The notes under the pieces: generated by a model
What the model saw: the letters and a program-made list of their open reading frames with translations, nothing else
Told to the model about the DNA's origin: nothing
Databases searched by the model: none
Program-made: the position numbers and the translations under genes
Shown here: positions 8,570-15,999 of the stretch, one piece after another
How positions within the stretch are numbered: the stretch's first letter is position 1
Layout: each line of letters opens with the position of its first letter
Source of the DNA: Clostridia bacterium
Lineage (GTDB): Bacteria > Bacillota > Clostridia > Christensenellales > UBA1242
DNA length: 30,072 nt
Assembly: GCA_900767835.1 (NCBI GenBank)
Contig: CAAGAO010000008.1
Location: forward strand, 1 to 30,072
Direction: 5' to 3'

Positions 8570-8598
8570 ATTATATCAAATTTTATTCATTTTGTCAA
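8570..8598 (-). promoter_or_regulatory. Consensus sigma-A promoter of the YjjX-like gene
   Basis: On the minus strand TTGACA (8593-8598) and TATAAT (8570-8575) are separated by exactly 17 bases, a perfect match to the consensus. Transcription should start near 8563, about 150 bases before the ATG. Confidence 0.85.
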
Positions 8599-8611
8599 TG
8601 TTGAAAAAGGT

Positions 8612-8731
8612 TTAATTATTATCAGAATACCCATAGTATTCTTCGTTTGTCATATGTTTATACTTTTTTATACATTCATTTGCGTTATTAAGTTCTAGTT
8701 TTAAAATATTATTTTTGTATAGAGTCGCCAT
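8612..8731 (-). CDS. Possible small protein (39 aa) overlapping the end of the protease gene
   Basis: An ATG-started frame of 39 codons begins 23 bases inside the protease gene, in another frame, and stops just upstream of the YjjX promoter. The peptide starts MATLYKNNILKLELNNANE and ends MTNEEYYGYSDNN. Its composition (amphipathic middle, acidic end) looks protein-like, but there is no clear SD and I do not recognise a family. It may be translated by coupling to the protease, or may be a chance frame. Confidence 0.35.
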   Translation of the reverse strand: MATLYKNNILKLELNNANECIKKYKHMTNEEYYGYSDNN

Positions 8732-10040
8732 TTTTTGTTGAATATGAATAATTTACGTCCCTAATGCTTGGCTTTAAAATTAAGTTTTCTTGATTTTGGC
8801 TTAAAATATTAACATTTACAGAATATAAATTTAAACCTTTTTCATCTTTTAATACTATGTAATACTTACTAATCCCCAAGGTATTAACATCTGGCAAAAT
8901 TGCATAATCTTTGCCTTTTATAATATCACCGCCTCCACTAGCGCGGGCGTTTATATCTCTTGACGCCATGTTGTAATCATACTCATATTTGCCATCTGCG
9001 TTAATCTTGACATTTAAAAGCCCATAACTTGCTTTAAAGTTAGAGAGTTCTTCATTTGAAATTTCATAGCACTTACCAGAAAACTCATTTTTTAACACAC
9101 TTGCAACATTGTCATAATATTGTTTTTCATAATTATTTAAATATTCTTTTATTTCAGCCAACTTTTCATAATTTAAAGTTTTGTCCGTGTTTACATAATC
9201 TTCACAATATGCGGTATATAACCTACGCATATCGCTTGGACTTACTTCGTGTGTAATATACAAATTATTTACATTCATTATTGTTGTAAAATCATTAAAT
9301 TTTGCATTATAGGTATCATCAAAACCTAAAGAATGCATTAATTCGTGTTTTATGGCATATTGTTGCATTTTATCATCATATTTTTCAAAATAATCTTTGT
9401 TTAAACTTATATTTGAACTTACGCAATACACCCCAGCATTTTTACTGTCAGTAAATATTTTTTTAGGAAAATCAAACAATGATTGCTTATGGTTATTTAG
9501 TCCAACCACATCATCTTTTAGACTTTTGTAATCAAATTTTATTGTAGATTTTTGAACTGCTTTGTCTGCTAAATATTCCGCCATATTCCCAACTTGAAAG
9601 TTATATCTATCATTTATATCATCAAAAATATCATTAAAATAATCTAATGATGTTTGTATATTTTGCTTAGTTCTTTGAGGTACACTATCAGCAATGTATA
9701 CACAAACATTACCATCATCATTTGGTTTTAACCTTAATATTTGGTCGTTGCGTCGACTGCAATGCATAAGGTCCATATCAGTACAAAGTTCACTTGTTAC
9801 TTGAGGTATTAAGTCACTATTTTTAAAATAGTTTTTGCTACTAACAAAAAATCCTCTTGAAACAGAACAAATTACGGTAGAAACAACAGCGCCAATTACC
9901 ACTCTTTGAATAATCTTCCAAATTCTTTCTCTGCGTGCCTTTTTTGTTCGTCTTATTACTTCTTCGCCATATTCTTTTTTTAACTCAGAAGAATCTTTTT
10001 TTTCAATATTTAATTCTTTCTTTTTACTAAATTTCTTCAT
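8709..10040 (-). CDS. Membrane-anchored metzincin-like zinc metalloprotease
   Basis: Predicted zinc endopeptidase, 443 residues. A basic cytoplasmic N-terminus (1-42) leads into one hydrophobic helix (about 43-63), so the catalytic part is placed outside the cell or at the membrane surface. The zinc site is HELMHSLGFDD (232-242), the HExxHxxGxxD form known from some metzincins, and TIMNV (253-257) fits the Met-turn that follows. The C-terminal 180 residues are unassigned and may be a substrate-binding domain. The gene has a TTGACT-17-TATAAT promoter whose -10 box ends 6 bases before the ATG and has no SD, so the mRNA is probably leaderless. The substrate is unknown; host mucins, surface proteins or peptides are possible. 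Confidence 0.75.
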   Translation of the reverse strand: MKKFSKKKELNIEKKDSSELKKEYGEEVIRRTKKARRERIWKIIQRVVIGAVVSTVICSVSRGFFVSSKNYFKNSDLIPQVTSELCTDMDLMHCSRRNDQILRLKPNDDGNVCVYIADSVPQRTKQNIQTSLDYFNDIFDDINDRYNFQVGNMAEYLADKAVQKSTIKFDYKSLKDDVVGLNNHKQSLFDFPKKIFTDSKNAGVYCVSSNISLNKDYFEKYDDKMQQYAIKHELMHSLGFDDTYNAKFNDFTTIMNVNNLYITHEVSPSDMRRLYTAYCEDYVNTDKTLNYEKLAEIKEYLNNYEKQYYDNVASVLKNEFSGKCYEISNEELSNFKASYGLLNVKINADGKYEYDYNMASRDINARASGGGDIIKGKDYAILPDVNTLGISKYYIVLKDEKGLNLYSVNVNILSQNQENLILKPSIRDVNYSYSTKNGDSIQK

Positions 10041-10046
10041 ACTTTA

Positions 10047-10075
10047 ATTATATATCCGCCTAAAACACAAGTCAA
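10047..10075 (-). promoter_or_regulatory. Promoter of the metalloprotease gene, leaderless type
   Basis: TTGACT (10070-10075) and TATAAT (10047-10052) lie 17 bases apart on the minus strand. Only six bases (taaagt) separate the -10 box from the ATG, so transcription should start at or next to the first codon. No SD is present. Confidence 0.8.
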
Positions 10076-10174
10076 TAGTTGATTTCACTTTTAAAAAACT
10101 TAAACAAATAATATTATCACGAAAAAAACACGCCAAAATAATTCTGTTATTTAAATTATTTTAAAAAATACTAT

Positions 10175-10224
10175 AAAAAATATTGTAAAGATAATTAATT
10201 TAAAATTTCTTTACAATATTTTTT
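10175..10224 (-). terminator. secA terminator
   Basis: Perfect 17-bp arms at 10175-10191 and 10208-10224, AT-rich (core ATTGTAAAGA/TCTTTACAAT), with flanking A and T runs so that it can work in either direction. It lies 31 bases after the secA stop and separates secA from the protease promoter. Confidence 0.7.
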
Positions 10225-10255
10225 TAAATAATAATTAATTAATTTTTAATTATAT

Positions 10256-12955
10256 TTATTTGTTATTTTTTCCACAGCAGTCTTTATATTTTTTACCGCT
10301 TCCACATGGGCATTTATCGTTTCTTCCCGGTTGTTTTTCAACTGTTACCGGAGTATGTGCAACAACTTGAGCTGCTTCATATTTTTCCGCAAGTTCAGGG
10401 TGTTCTTTCATCATTTTTTCAGCCATTTCTTTTGGCATTTTGATTTCAATTTTACTGTTCAACAAGAATGCGATTGTGTCTTCTTGAATTCTTTCAACCA
10501 TTTTGTCAAACATTTGGAAGCCTTCTTCCTTATACATAAGGACTGGGTCATGTTGACCATATTGTTGAATAATGATTTCATTCTTTAATGTGCTCATTTC
10601 ATCAATGTGGTCCATCCATAAACTATCAACAACTCTTAAAAGCATAAATCTTTCAATATTGCTGAAATCAAAACCAAATTCTTTTGTTTTGTCGCAAAGT
10701 TCTTGATAACGAGTAGAGATATGTTTAACCAATTTTTCTTTTAATTCTTCAGCATCTAAATCTTCAACAAATTTTTCATCAATCAAATTTGTGCCTTTAG
10801 GGAATAATTTATCTTCTAAGCCCATATTGATTGCGTTTAAGTCCCAATCAAAACTTGGCTTGTCAGCATCTACTTGTTCATCAACAATTCTGCCAATTAC
10901 GGCTGGAATCATTTGCATAATTTGGTCGTGAATATCAACGCCATCTAAAACTTTATTACGTTCGCCATAGATAATTTCTCTTTGAGTGTTCATAACATCA
11001 TCAAATCGTAAAACTGTTTTTCTTGAGCCATAGTTTTGTGCTTCTATTTTCTTTTGTGCATTTTCAATTTGGCGAGCCATTAAACGCATTTGAATTGGAG
11101 TTGAATCATCAATTTTTAATGCATCGGCAATAGATTGTAATTTTGTACCGCTAAAACGAACAATTAGGTCATCTTCAAGTGACAAGAAGAATACCGAACT
11201 ACCAATATCACCTTGACGACCGGCACGACCACGAAGTTGGTTATCAATACGTCTTGATTCATGACGCTCTGTGCCTAAAATGTGCAAACCGCCCGCTTGC
11301 TTAACTTTTTCTTTTTCTTCATCGGTAATCTTTTTAAATTCTGCTAGATATGATTTAAACACTTCACGCGCGTGGTTAAGATTTTCATCTTCACTGCTAA
11401 CAAAAGATGTTGCAAAAGAGATTTCTTCCGGAGTGAATTTTTCGTTTTCCATTTTTCTAACAGCCATAAATTCAGGGTTACCACCTAGCAAAATATCTGT
11501 ACCACGACCAGCCATGTTGGTTGCAATGGTAACGGCGCCAAGTCTACCCGCTTGTGCTACAATTTCACTTTCTTTTTCGTGATTTTTAGCATTTAGCACT
11601 GTGTGTTTAATGCCCGCTCTTGTTAAGGCTTGTGAATATTCTTCTGATTTATCAATATTTACAGTACCAACCAAGATTGGTTGACCTGTTGCGTGACGTT
11701 CTTTAATTTCTTCTATAATGGCATTAAGTTTGCCTTTTTCGGTACGATATATAATGTCCGGTTCATCAATTCTAATGCAAGGTTTATTTGTTGGAATTTT
11801 AATAACGTCTAGTTTGTAAATTCCGTTAAATTCGGCTTCTTCTGTTTTTGCAGTACCAGTCATACCGCTTAATTTTTTATAAAGACGGAAATAGTTTTGG
11901 AAAGTTATTGTTGCAAGTGTTTTATTTTCATCTTTAATTTTAACGCCTTCTTTTGCTTCAATGGCTTGATGTAAACCATCAGAGAAACGTCTGCCGTTCA
12001 TTAAACGACCGGTAAATTCATCAACGATTAAAATTTCGTCATCTTTTACAATGTAGTTTTCATCTGCAACCATAATATAATTTGCTTTTAATGCATTTAA
12101 AATATAATGGTTAAGTTCCATACATTTAACATCGGCTAAGTTTTCTACTTTATAGAATTTTTCTGCCTTTGCAGTACCAGACTCGGTTAGGTGTATGGTT
12201 TTTAACTTTTTGTCAATTTCAAAATCTTCTTCCGGAGTTAAAGTTTTAGCAAATTTTTGTGCTGTGTAATATGCGTCAGAAGATTTAATGCCTTGACCAG
12301 ATATAATAAGTGGTGTTCTTGCTTCATCAATCAAAATACTATCCACTTCGTCCACAATGGCAAAGTTATGTCCTCTTTGCATACGGCGAGATGCTTGATT
12401 AACCATGTTATCTCTTAAATAATCAAAGCCTAGTTCATTGTTTGTTGAATATGTTATATCGCAAGCATAAGCGGTTCTTTTTGCATTTTCATCCATACCG
12501 CTAACAGAAACGCCAACGGTTAAACCCAAAAAGCGATGCACTTTGCCCATTTGCTCGGCATCACGCTTAGCCAAGTATTCGTTTACGGTTACAATATGAA
12601 CACCTTTGCCGGTTAATGCATTTAAGTATGCTGGAAGTGTTGCAACTAAAGTTTTACCTTCACCAGTTGCCATTTCAGCAATACGACCTTGATGTAATGC
12701 AATACCGCCCATAATTTGCACATAAAAGTGCTTCATATTTAAAACTCTATATGCTGCCTCTCTATTAACAGCAAAAGCATCTGGCAAAATTTGGTCTAAT
12801 GTTTCGCCATTGTTTAATCTTTCTTTTAGAGCATTTGTCTGTTCTTTTAATTCTTCATCTGTCATTGCAGAATATTTGCCCTCTAGTGCAACAACTTGGT
12901 CTGCAATCTTTTTTAACTTTTTAATACTTCTTGAATCTCTTGAAAAAAGTCCCAT
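10256..12955 (-). CDS. secA: Protein translocase ATPase SecA
   Basis: SecA drives export of unfolded preproteins through SecYEG. The 899-residue protein has Walker A ATGEGKT (96-102), the DEVD box in VDEVDSILIDEARTPL (201-216), the preprotein cross-linking domain after it, and GRAGRQGD in the second helicase domain. The C-terminus has a SEC-C zinc motif, CPCGSGKKYKDCC, preceded by a basic linker. Length and domain order are those of the housekeeping SecA1. The ATG is preceded by TAGGAG. A promoter is at 12986-13013 and a terminator at 10175-10224, so it is a single-gene unit. The exported proteins at both window edges are likely clients. Confidence 0.97.
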   Translation of the reverse strand: MGLFSRDSRSIKKLKKIADQVVALEGKYSAMTDEELKEQTNALKERLNNGETLDQILPDAFAVNREAAYRVLNMKHFYVQIMGGIALHQGRIAEMATGEGKTLVATLPAYLNALTGKGVHIVTVNEYLAKRDAEQMGKVHRFLGLTVGVSVSGMDENAKRTAYACDITYSTNNELGFDYLRDNMVNQASRRMQRGHNFAIVDEVDSILIDEARTPLIISGQGIKSSDAYYTAQKFAKTLTPEEDFEIDKKLKTIHLTESGTAKAEKFYKVENLADVKCMELNHYILNALKANYIMVADENYIVKDDEILIVDEFTGRLMNGRRFSDGLHQAIEAKEGVKIKDENKTLATITFQNYFRLYKKLSGMTGTAKTEEAEFNGIYKLDVIKIPTNKPCIRIDEPDIIYRTEKGKLNAIIEEIKERHATGQPILVGTVNIDKSEEYSQALTRAGIKHTVLNAKNHEKESEIVAQAGRLGAVTIATNMAGRGTDILLGGNPEFMAVRKMENEKFTPEEISFATSFVSSEDENLNHAREVFKSYLAEFKKITDEEKEKVKQAGGLHILGTERHESRRIDNQLRGRAGRQGDIGSSVFFLSLEDDLIVRFSGTKLQSIADALKIDDSTPIQMRLMARQIENAQKKIEAQNYGSRKTVLRFDDVMNTQREIIYGERNKVLDGVDIHDQIMQMIPAVIGRIVDEQVDADKPSFDWDLNAINMGLEDKLFPKGTNLIDEKFVEDLDAEELKEKLVKHISTRYQELCDKTKEFGFDFSNIERFMLLRVVDSLWMDHIDEMSTLKNEIIIQQYGQHDPVLMYKEEGFQMFDKMVERIQEDTIAFLLNSKIEIKMPKEMAEKMMKEHPELAEKYEAAQVVAHTPVTVEKQPGRNDKCPCGSGKKYKDCCGKNNK

Positions 12956-12985
12956 TTTATTGTACTCCTATAATTAGTCCACTTT

Positions 12986-13013
12986 ATTCTACAACATATC
13001 TTCAAAATTTCAA
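12986..13013 (-). promoter_or_regulatory. secA promoter
   Basis: TTGAAA (13008-13013) and TAGAAT (12986-12991) on the minus strand are 16 bases apart and about 30 bases upstream of the secA ATG. Confidence 0.6.
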
Positions 13014-13063
13014 AACATTTTAACTAAATTTATTTCAATTGGAAATTTTAATTATAAAAGCAC

Positions 13064-13104
13064 AAAAAATAACACCTTAGAAATTATCTAAAATGTTATT
13101 TTTT
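13064..13104 (-). terminator. Terminator of the ferritin-like gene
   Basis: On the minus strand a stem of about 17 bp with two G-U pairs (AAAAAATAACATTTTAGA against TCTAAGGTGTTATTTTTT) ends in a run of six T. It begins 7 bases past the stop of the ferritin-like gene. Confidence 0.75.
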
Positions 13105-13110
13105 AATAAA

Positions 13111-13584
13111 TTAATCTCTACAATTTATTTTTTCAATTTGTTTTATTATCATATTTTTATGGAGTATTTCATCTTCTAAATTTAGAGATAAAATTAAATT
13201 GATGTTACTATCCGAAATTTTATTTATTGCCGTTTTGTAGTCTATTATTATTTTTTCTTTTAGTTCTAGGTTTGTGTATAACATTTGTTTATAACTTTTT
13301 ACATAATCTATGCTTTTGCCAGAAAGCCAAATATTTTGCGTGTTTATTAATTTTGGGTCTGCCCCCATAAGAACTAAAATTTCTGCTAGCCTTTGCGTAT
13401 GCTCTATATCATCTTCGTAAAGTTTTTTTAAAAACTCATATTGCTCTTTTTCAAAAGGGAAAACCATATTTGCTTGATACATCTCTTGCAAAAAGGTTAA
13501 AACCTCACCTTCGTTTCCAGAATAAAGACCTTTTACTATTCCCTCGTAATAACCGTTCGGTTTGATTATAAGTTTACTTTGCAT
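13111..13584 (-). CDS. Small ferritin-like diiron/dimanganese protein
   Basis: A 157-residue, probably all-helical protein. YEDDIEHTQRLAEILVLMGADP (about 51-72) fits the second-helix pattern of ferritin-like proteins of the CotJC/Mn-catalase and DUF2202 type (acid-x2-EH, then LGxDP). A second acid-x2-His motif, EDEILH, lies near the C-terminus. Family members bind two metal ions and act in peroxide or iron handling. I cannot assign the reaction. There is no SD; a TATAAA box ends 5 bases before the ATG, so it may be leaderless. Rubrerythrin elsewhere in the window (20972-21505) points to a shared need for oxidative-stress defence. Confidence 0.65.
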   Translation of the reverse strand: MQSKLIIKPNGYYEGIVKGLYSGNEGEVLTFLQEMYQANMVFPFEKEQYEFLKKLYEDDIEHTQRLAEILVLMGADPKLINTQNIWLSGKSIDYVKSYKQMLYTNLELKEKIIIDYKTAINKISDSNINLILSLNLEDEILHKNMIIKQIEKINCRD

Positions 13585-13610
13585 AGTTTTTTATATGAAA
13601 AAAGCAAAAA

Positions 13611-13778
13611 TTAAGTGATTTCTATAAATATTTGTTTTTTGATTTTGCGACTGCTATAAAGAAAGATTTTCACTTTGCTAGTATCATTCTTGTATCTCCT
13701 AAAAAAGTATTTATTCACTCGTTTTGTTACTATAGTTACTAAAGAAAACACTTTATTGATTTCGAGATGTTCTTGCAT
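13611..13778 (-). CDS. Possible 55-aa basic peptide, doubtful
   Basis: An open frame of 55 codons from ATG, between the terminator at 13783-13820 and the ferritin-like gene. The peptide is lysine/arginine-rich (MQEHLEINKVFSLVTIVTKR at the start). It has no SD and no promoter that I can see. In DNA this AT-rich a frame of this length can arise by chance. No family is recognised. Confidence 0.2.
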   Translation of the reverse strand: MQEHLEINKVFSLVTIVTKRVNKYFFRRYKNDTSKVKIFLYSSRKIKKQIFIEIT

Positions 13779-13782
13779 AGTT

Positions 13783-13820
13783 AAAAAAGCGAGATAAATT
13801 TTACTTTTATCTCACTTTTT
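13783..13820 (-). terminator. Terminator of the 606-residue unknown gene
   Basis: On the minus strand AAAAAGTGAGATAAA pairs with TTTATCTCGCTTTTT (one G-U pair) around a short loop and ends in six T. It starts 18 bases past the stop codon. Confidence 0.85.
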
Positions 13821-13837
13821 ACTTTTATAATCAATTA

Positions 13838-15658
13838 TTATCTACCTAAATCATTATTATCTACAATCACAAAGTTTGGCACGTAATCTGTTTTTGATTC
13901 ATTTTCTCTTGTTGTTTGAGCGGTAGTATCTTTTGTTTCATTGGTTGTTTTATCTGCCTCAAGTTTTGCACTTTCTAATAGTCTTGCACCTGACTCTAAT
14001 AGTTTTGCAGTTTCTTCTGCTTCTTTGCTCTTTTTGCTTGCTTTGTAATCTTTATTAACAAAGTAATTTATACAACTTTTTACTAATCCAACAAAATAAT
14101 CTCTTGCAGTCTTTTTGTATTTTTCTTTGCTAACAATATTTACAAAGGTGCTTGCTTTTTGGTCAACTTTTTTTTCGCGAGATGTAACTTCACTTACCAA
14201 TTCATCTCTTTTAAAGCAAACGCCTTTTACTATTAATTTTGCTTGCGAAATTTCGTTTTCGTTATATGTATCATCATTTTTAACAGACATTGGTTTTGCA
14301 TTAACTGTTTGAACATAGTAACTTAAAATCAAGTTTGTTAATCTTTGTTCTTCTATGGCGTTTTGTAATTTTTTGCCTTTAAATTTGCCTTGATTGATTT
14401 TTTCCGCAAGTTTGGTGCTTTGGTCTGCCAAATATTTAACTACTGATTTATCAATAACTTTTTCTGCAGTTGATTTTCTTACTCTTGTACCTTCTTCTTT
14501 GAAAGAAACATTGTCGTCATTTTCTTCTTTATTATCGCCTAAAACAGTTTCAGCAGTGGTATCAATTTTAACAGTTTCTGGTTCTGCCTGTTCTTGGTCT
14601 TGAACGGGGTCTTTTTCTTCAAATATTGTATAATCTTTTTGTTTTGCACATAAAAAGGCTTCTATTTCATTTGCTGGAACGACATTGTATGTATAGCCTA
14701 AAGCCATCATTTTTGCAACAATTTTATTTTTACTTATTCCCAACTCATTGCAAACTTTAGTGGCTGATTTTGCACCTATTTCAGTCACAAGTTTTAATTG
14801 TTCTGCATTAAAGCCAAAAGTATTCAATGTATTTGCAAATTGTAGCCAATAACATCTTTCTAATTTTTTATTGTTATTAATATCTTGCAAATCATTAACT
14901 CTTGACATAAGAATGTCTGCAAAGACTTGTGATGCAAATATGATTTCTTTGCTTTTTTTGCCCATTTGCTTTTTATATGCCTTTGCTTCATTTTTAGCGG
15001 AAACACTTAAAACAGCATCAAATATTTTTGCCAATTTTTCAACATTTGAAATTTGATATGTTGAGTATTGAGTTTTTAAAGATATTTTGCCAGCAAAAAG
15101 TCCAGTAACCTTTAAAGGTTTTTTGCACATTTTTAAAACTAAATTTTGAACCTTTACAACGGCTTTTCTTGCAAAGTTATGTTTGTATAATGTTGTTTTA
15201 AAAACGTTATTTTGAGATATGTTTATTCCCATTTTGTCTTTAAATAATTGAAGATAAACAAGTAATGATGAATCAGAAAATGTACCGTTGTTAAATAAAG
15301 CATTATCTGTAGCATAATCATCATCTAAAGGAAAATCAATTTTAAAGTTGTAATTAGGTTTTAAAAGTGCAAAAGAAGAATATTTACCTGGAGTCACTTG
15401 TGCAATATCCACATTGACTTCATTTGGTTGATAAAACTCGTTTTGGTCCCATTCATCTTTTGTTCTTAAAGATTCTTCATTTCTATCTTCTGTAACAAAT
15501 TGGGTTTGAAGTCTTGTTACAATTTTATTTGAATCTATATCTAAAGGTTCTTCTGAATTATAGTTATTTACTAAAAAATCAAAAGCAGTAGTTTTATCTT
15601 TAACTAAATTTAAAAACTCACTTTTTGTTTCAGGAGTAAAATCATTATTTTTAATCAT
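13838..15658 (-). CDS. Unknown 606-residue soluble protein next to the VirB4-like gene
   Basis: I do not recognise this protein. It has no signal peptide and no membrane helix, so it should be cytoplasmic. Residues 1-345 look globular. AKSATKVCNELGISKNKIVAKMM within 296-318 has the look of a helix-turn-helix. Residues 345-390 are an acidic, low-complexity linker. Residues 395-545 are lysine-rich and helical, and 545-570 has a short internal repeat (LLESGARLLESAKLEADK). The tail 571-606 is polar. It has its own promoter (15697-15725), a GAGGTG SD and a strong terminator, so it is a single-gene transcript. It lies downstream of the PrgI-VirB4 gene on the same strand, but the 341-base gap contains a terminator; a functional link is only a guess. 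Confidence 0.75.
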   Translation of the reverse strand: MIKNNDFTPETKSEFLNLVKDKTTAFDFLVNNYNSEEPLDIDSNKIVTRLQTQFVTEDRNEESLRTKDEWDQNEFYQPNEVNVDIAQVTPGKYSSFALLKPNYNFKIDFPLDDDYATDNALFNNGTFSDSSLLVYLQLFKDKMGINISQNNVFKTTLYKHNFARKAVVKVQNLVLKMCKKPLKVTGLFAGKISLKTQYSTYQISNVEKLAKIFDAVLSVSAKNEAKAYKKQMGKKSKEIIFASQVFADILMSRVNDLQDINNNKKLERCYWLQFANTLNTFGFNAEQLKLVTEIGAKSATKVCNELGISKNKIVAKMMALGYTYNVVPANEIEAFLCAKQKDYTIFEEKDPVQDQEQAEPETVKIDTTAETVLGDNKEENDDNVSFKEEGTRVRKSTAEKVIDKSVVKYLADQSTKLAEKINQGKFKGKKLQNAIEEQRLTNLILSYYVQTVNAKPMSVKNDDTYNENEISQAKLIVKGVCFKRDELVSEVTSREKKVDQKASTFVNIVSKEKYKKTARDYFVGLVKSCINYFVNKDYKASKKSKEAEETAKLLESGARLLESAKLEADKTTNETKDTTAQTTRENESKTDYVPNFVIVDNNDLGR

Positions 15659-15696
15659 AAAATCACCTCTTAATTAATACTTTTTTTATAGTTTGT

Positions 15697-15725
15697 ATTA
15701 TAGCATATTATTTTTTATATTACAA
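15697..15725 (-). promoter_or_regulatory. Promoter of the 606-residue unknown gene
   Basis: TTGTAA (15720-15725) and TATAAT (15697-15702) on the minus strand, 17 bases apart, about 38 bases upstream of the ATG. Confidence 0.65.
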
Positions 15726-15820
15726 GTGCCAATTTTTGCAAAATTAAAATAGCACAAAAAATTTCAAAATGTTGATATTTTTGCAAGATTTTACAAACAA
15801 TCTCAAAAATAAGCAATTAT

Positions 15821-15844
15821 AAAAGCAAGCATATTTATGCTTGC
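15821..15844 (-). terminator. Terminator-like hairpin downstream of the PrgI-VirB4 gene
   Basis: GCAAGCATA (15825-15833) and TATGCTTGC (15836-15844) are exact complements around two bases. On the minus strand the stem runs into TTTTAT. It separates the VirB4-like gene from the 606-residue gene. Confidence 0.6.
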
Positions 15845-15905
15845 CTATTAATTATTCATATTAAGCAATATTGCATTTTAGTAATTAGTTTTACTTATGA
15901 TTTAA

Positions 15906-15994
15906 GCACGAGAAAGTGTTTGCCATTTGGCAAACGAAATTGCTATAGCAATTTCAAAAATTTTGCAAATAAGCAAAATTTTACTTTCGAGTGC
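15906..15994. repeat. Four-way-junction (cloverleaf) palindromic element
   Basis: An outer stem (15906-15917 with 15983-15994, 10 of 12 pairs, the two mismatches being a tandem GA/GA in plus-strand RNA) encloses three hairpins: 15918-15935 (GTTTGCCA/TGGCAAAC), 15936-15955 (a perfect 20-base palindrome) and 15957-15982 (AAAATTTTGC/GCAAAATTTT). Only one base (15956) is left unpaired at the junction. It begins 5 bases after the stop of the PrgI-VirB4 gene. It could form as an RNA cloverleaf in the 3' UTR, as a DNA cruciform, or mark a small palindromic mobile repeat. Confidence 0.7.
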
Positions 15995-15999
15995 GTTTT

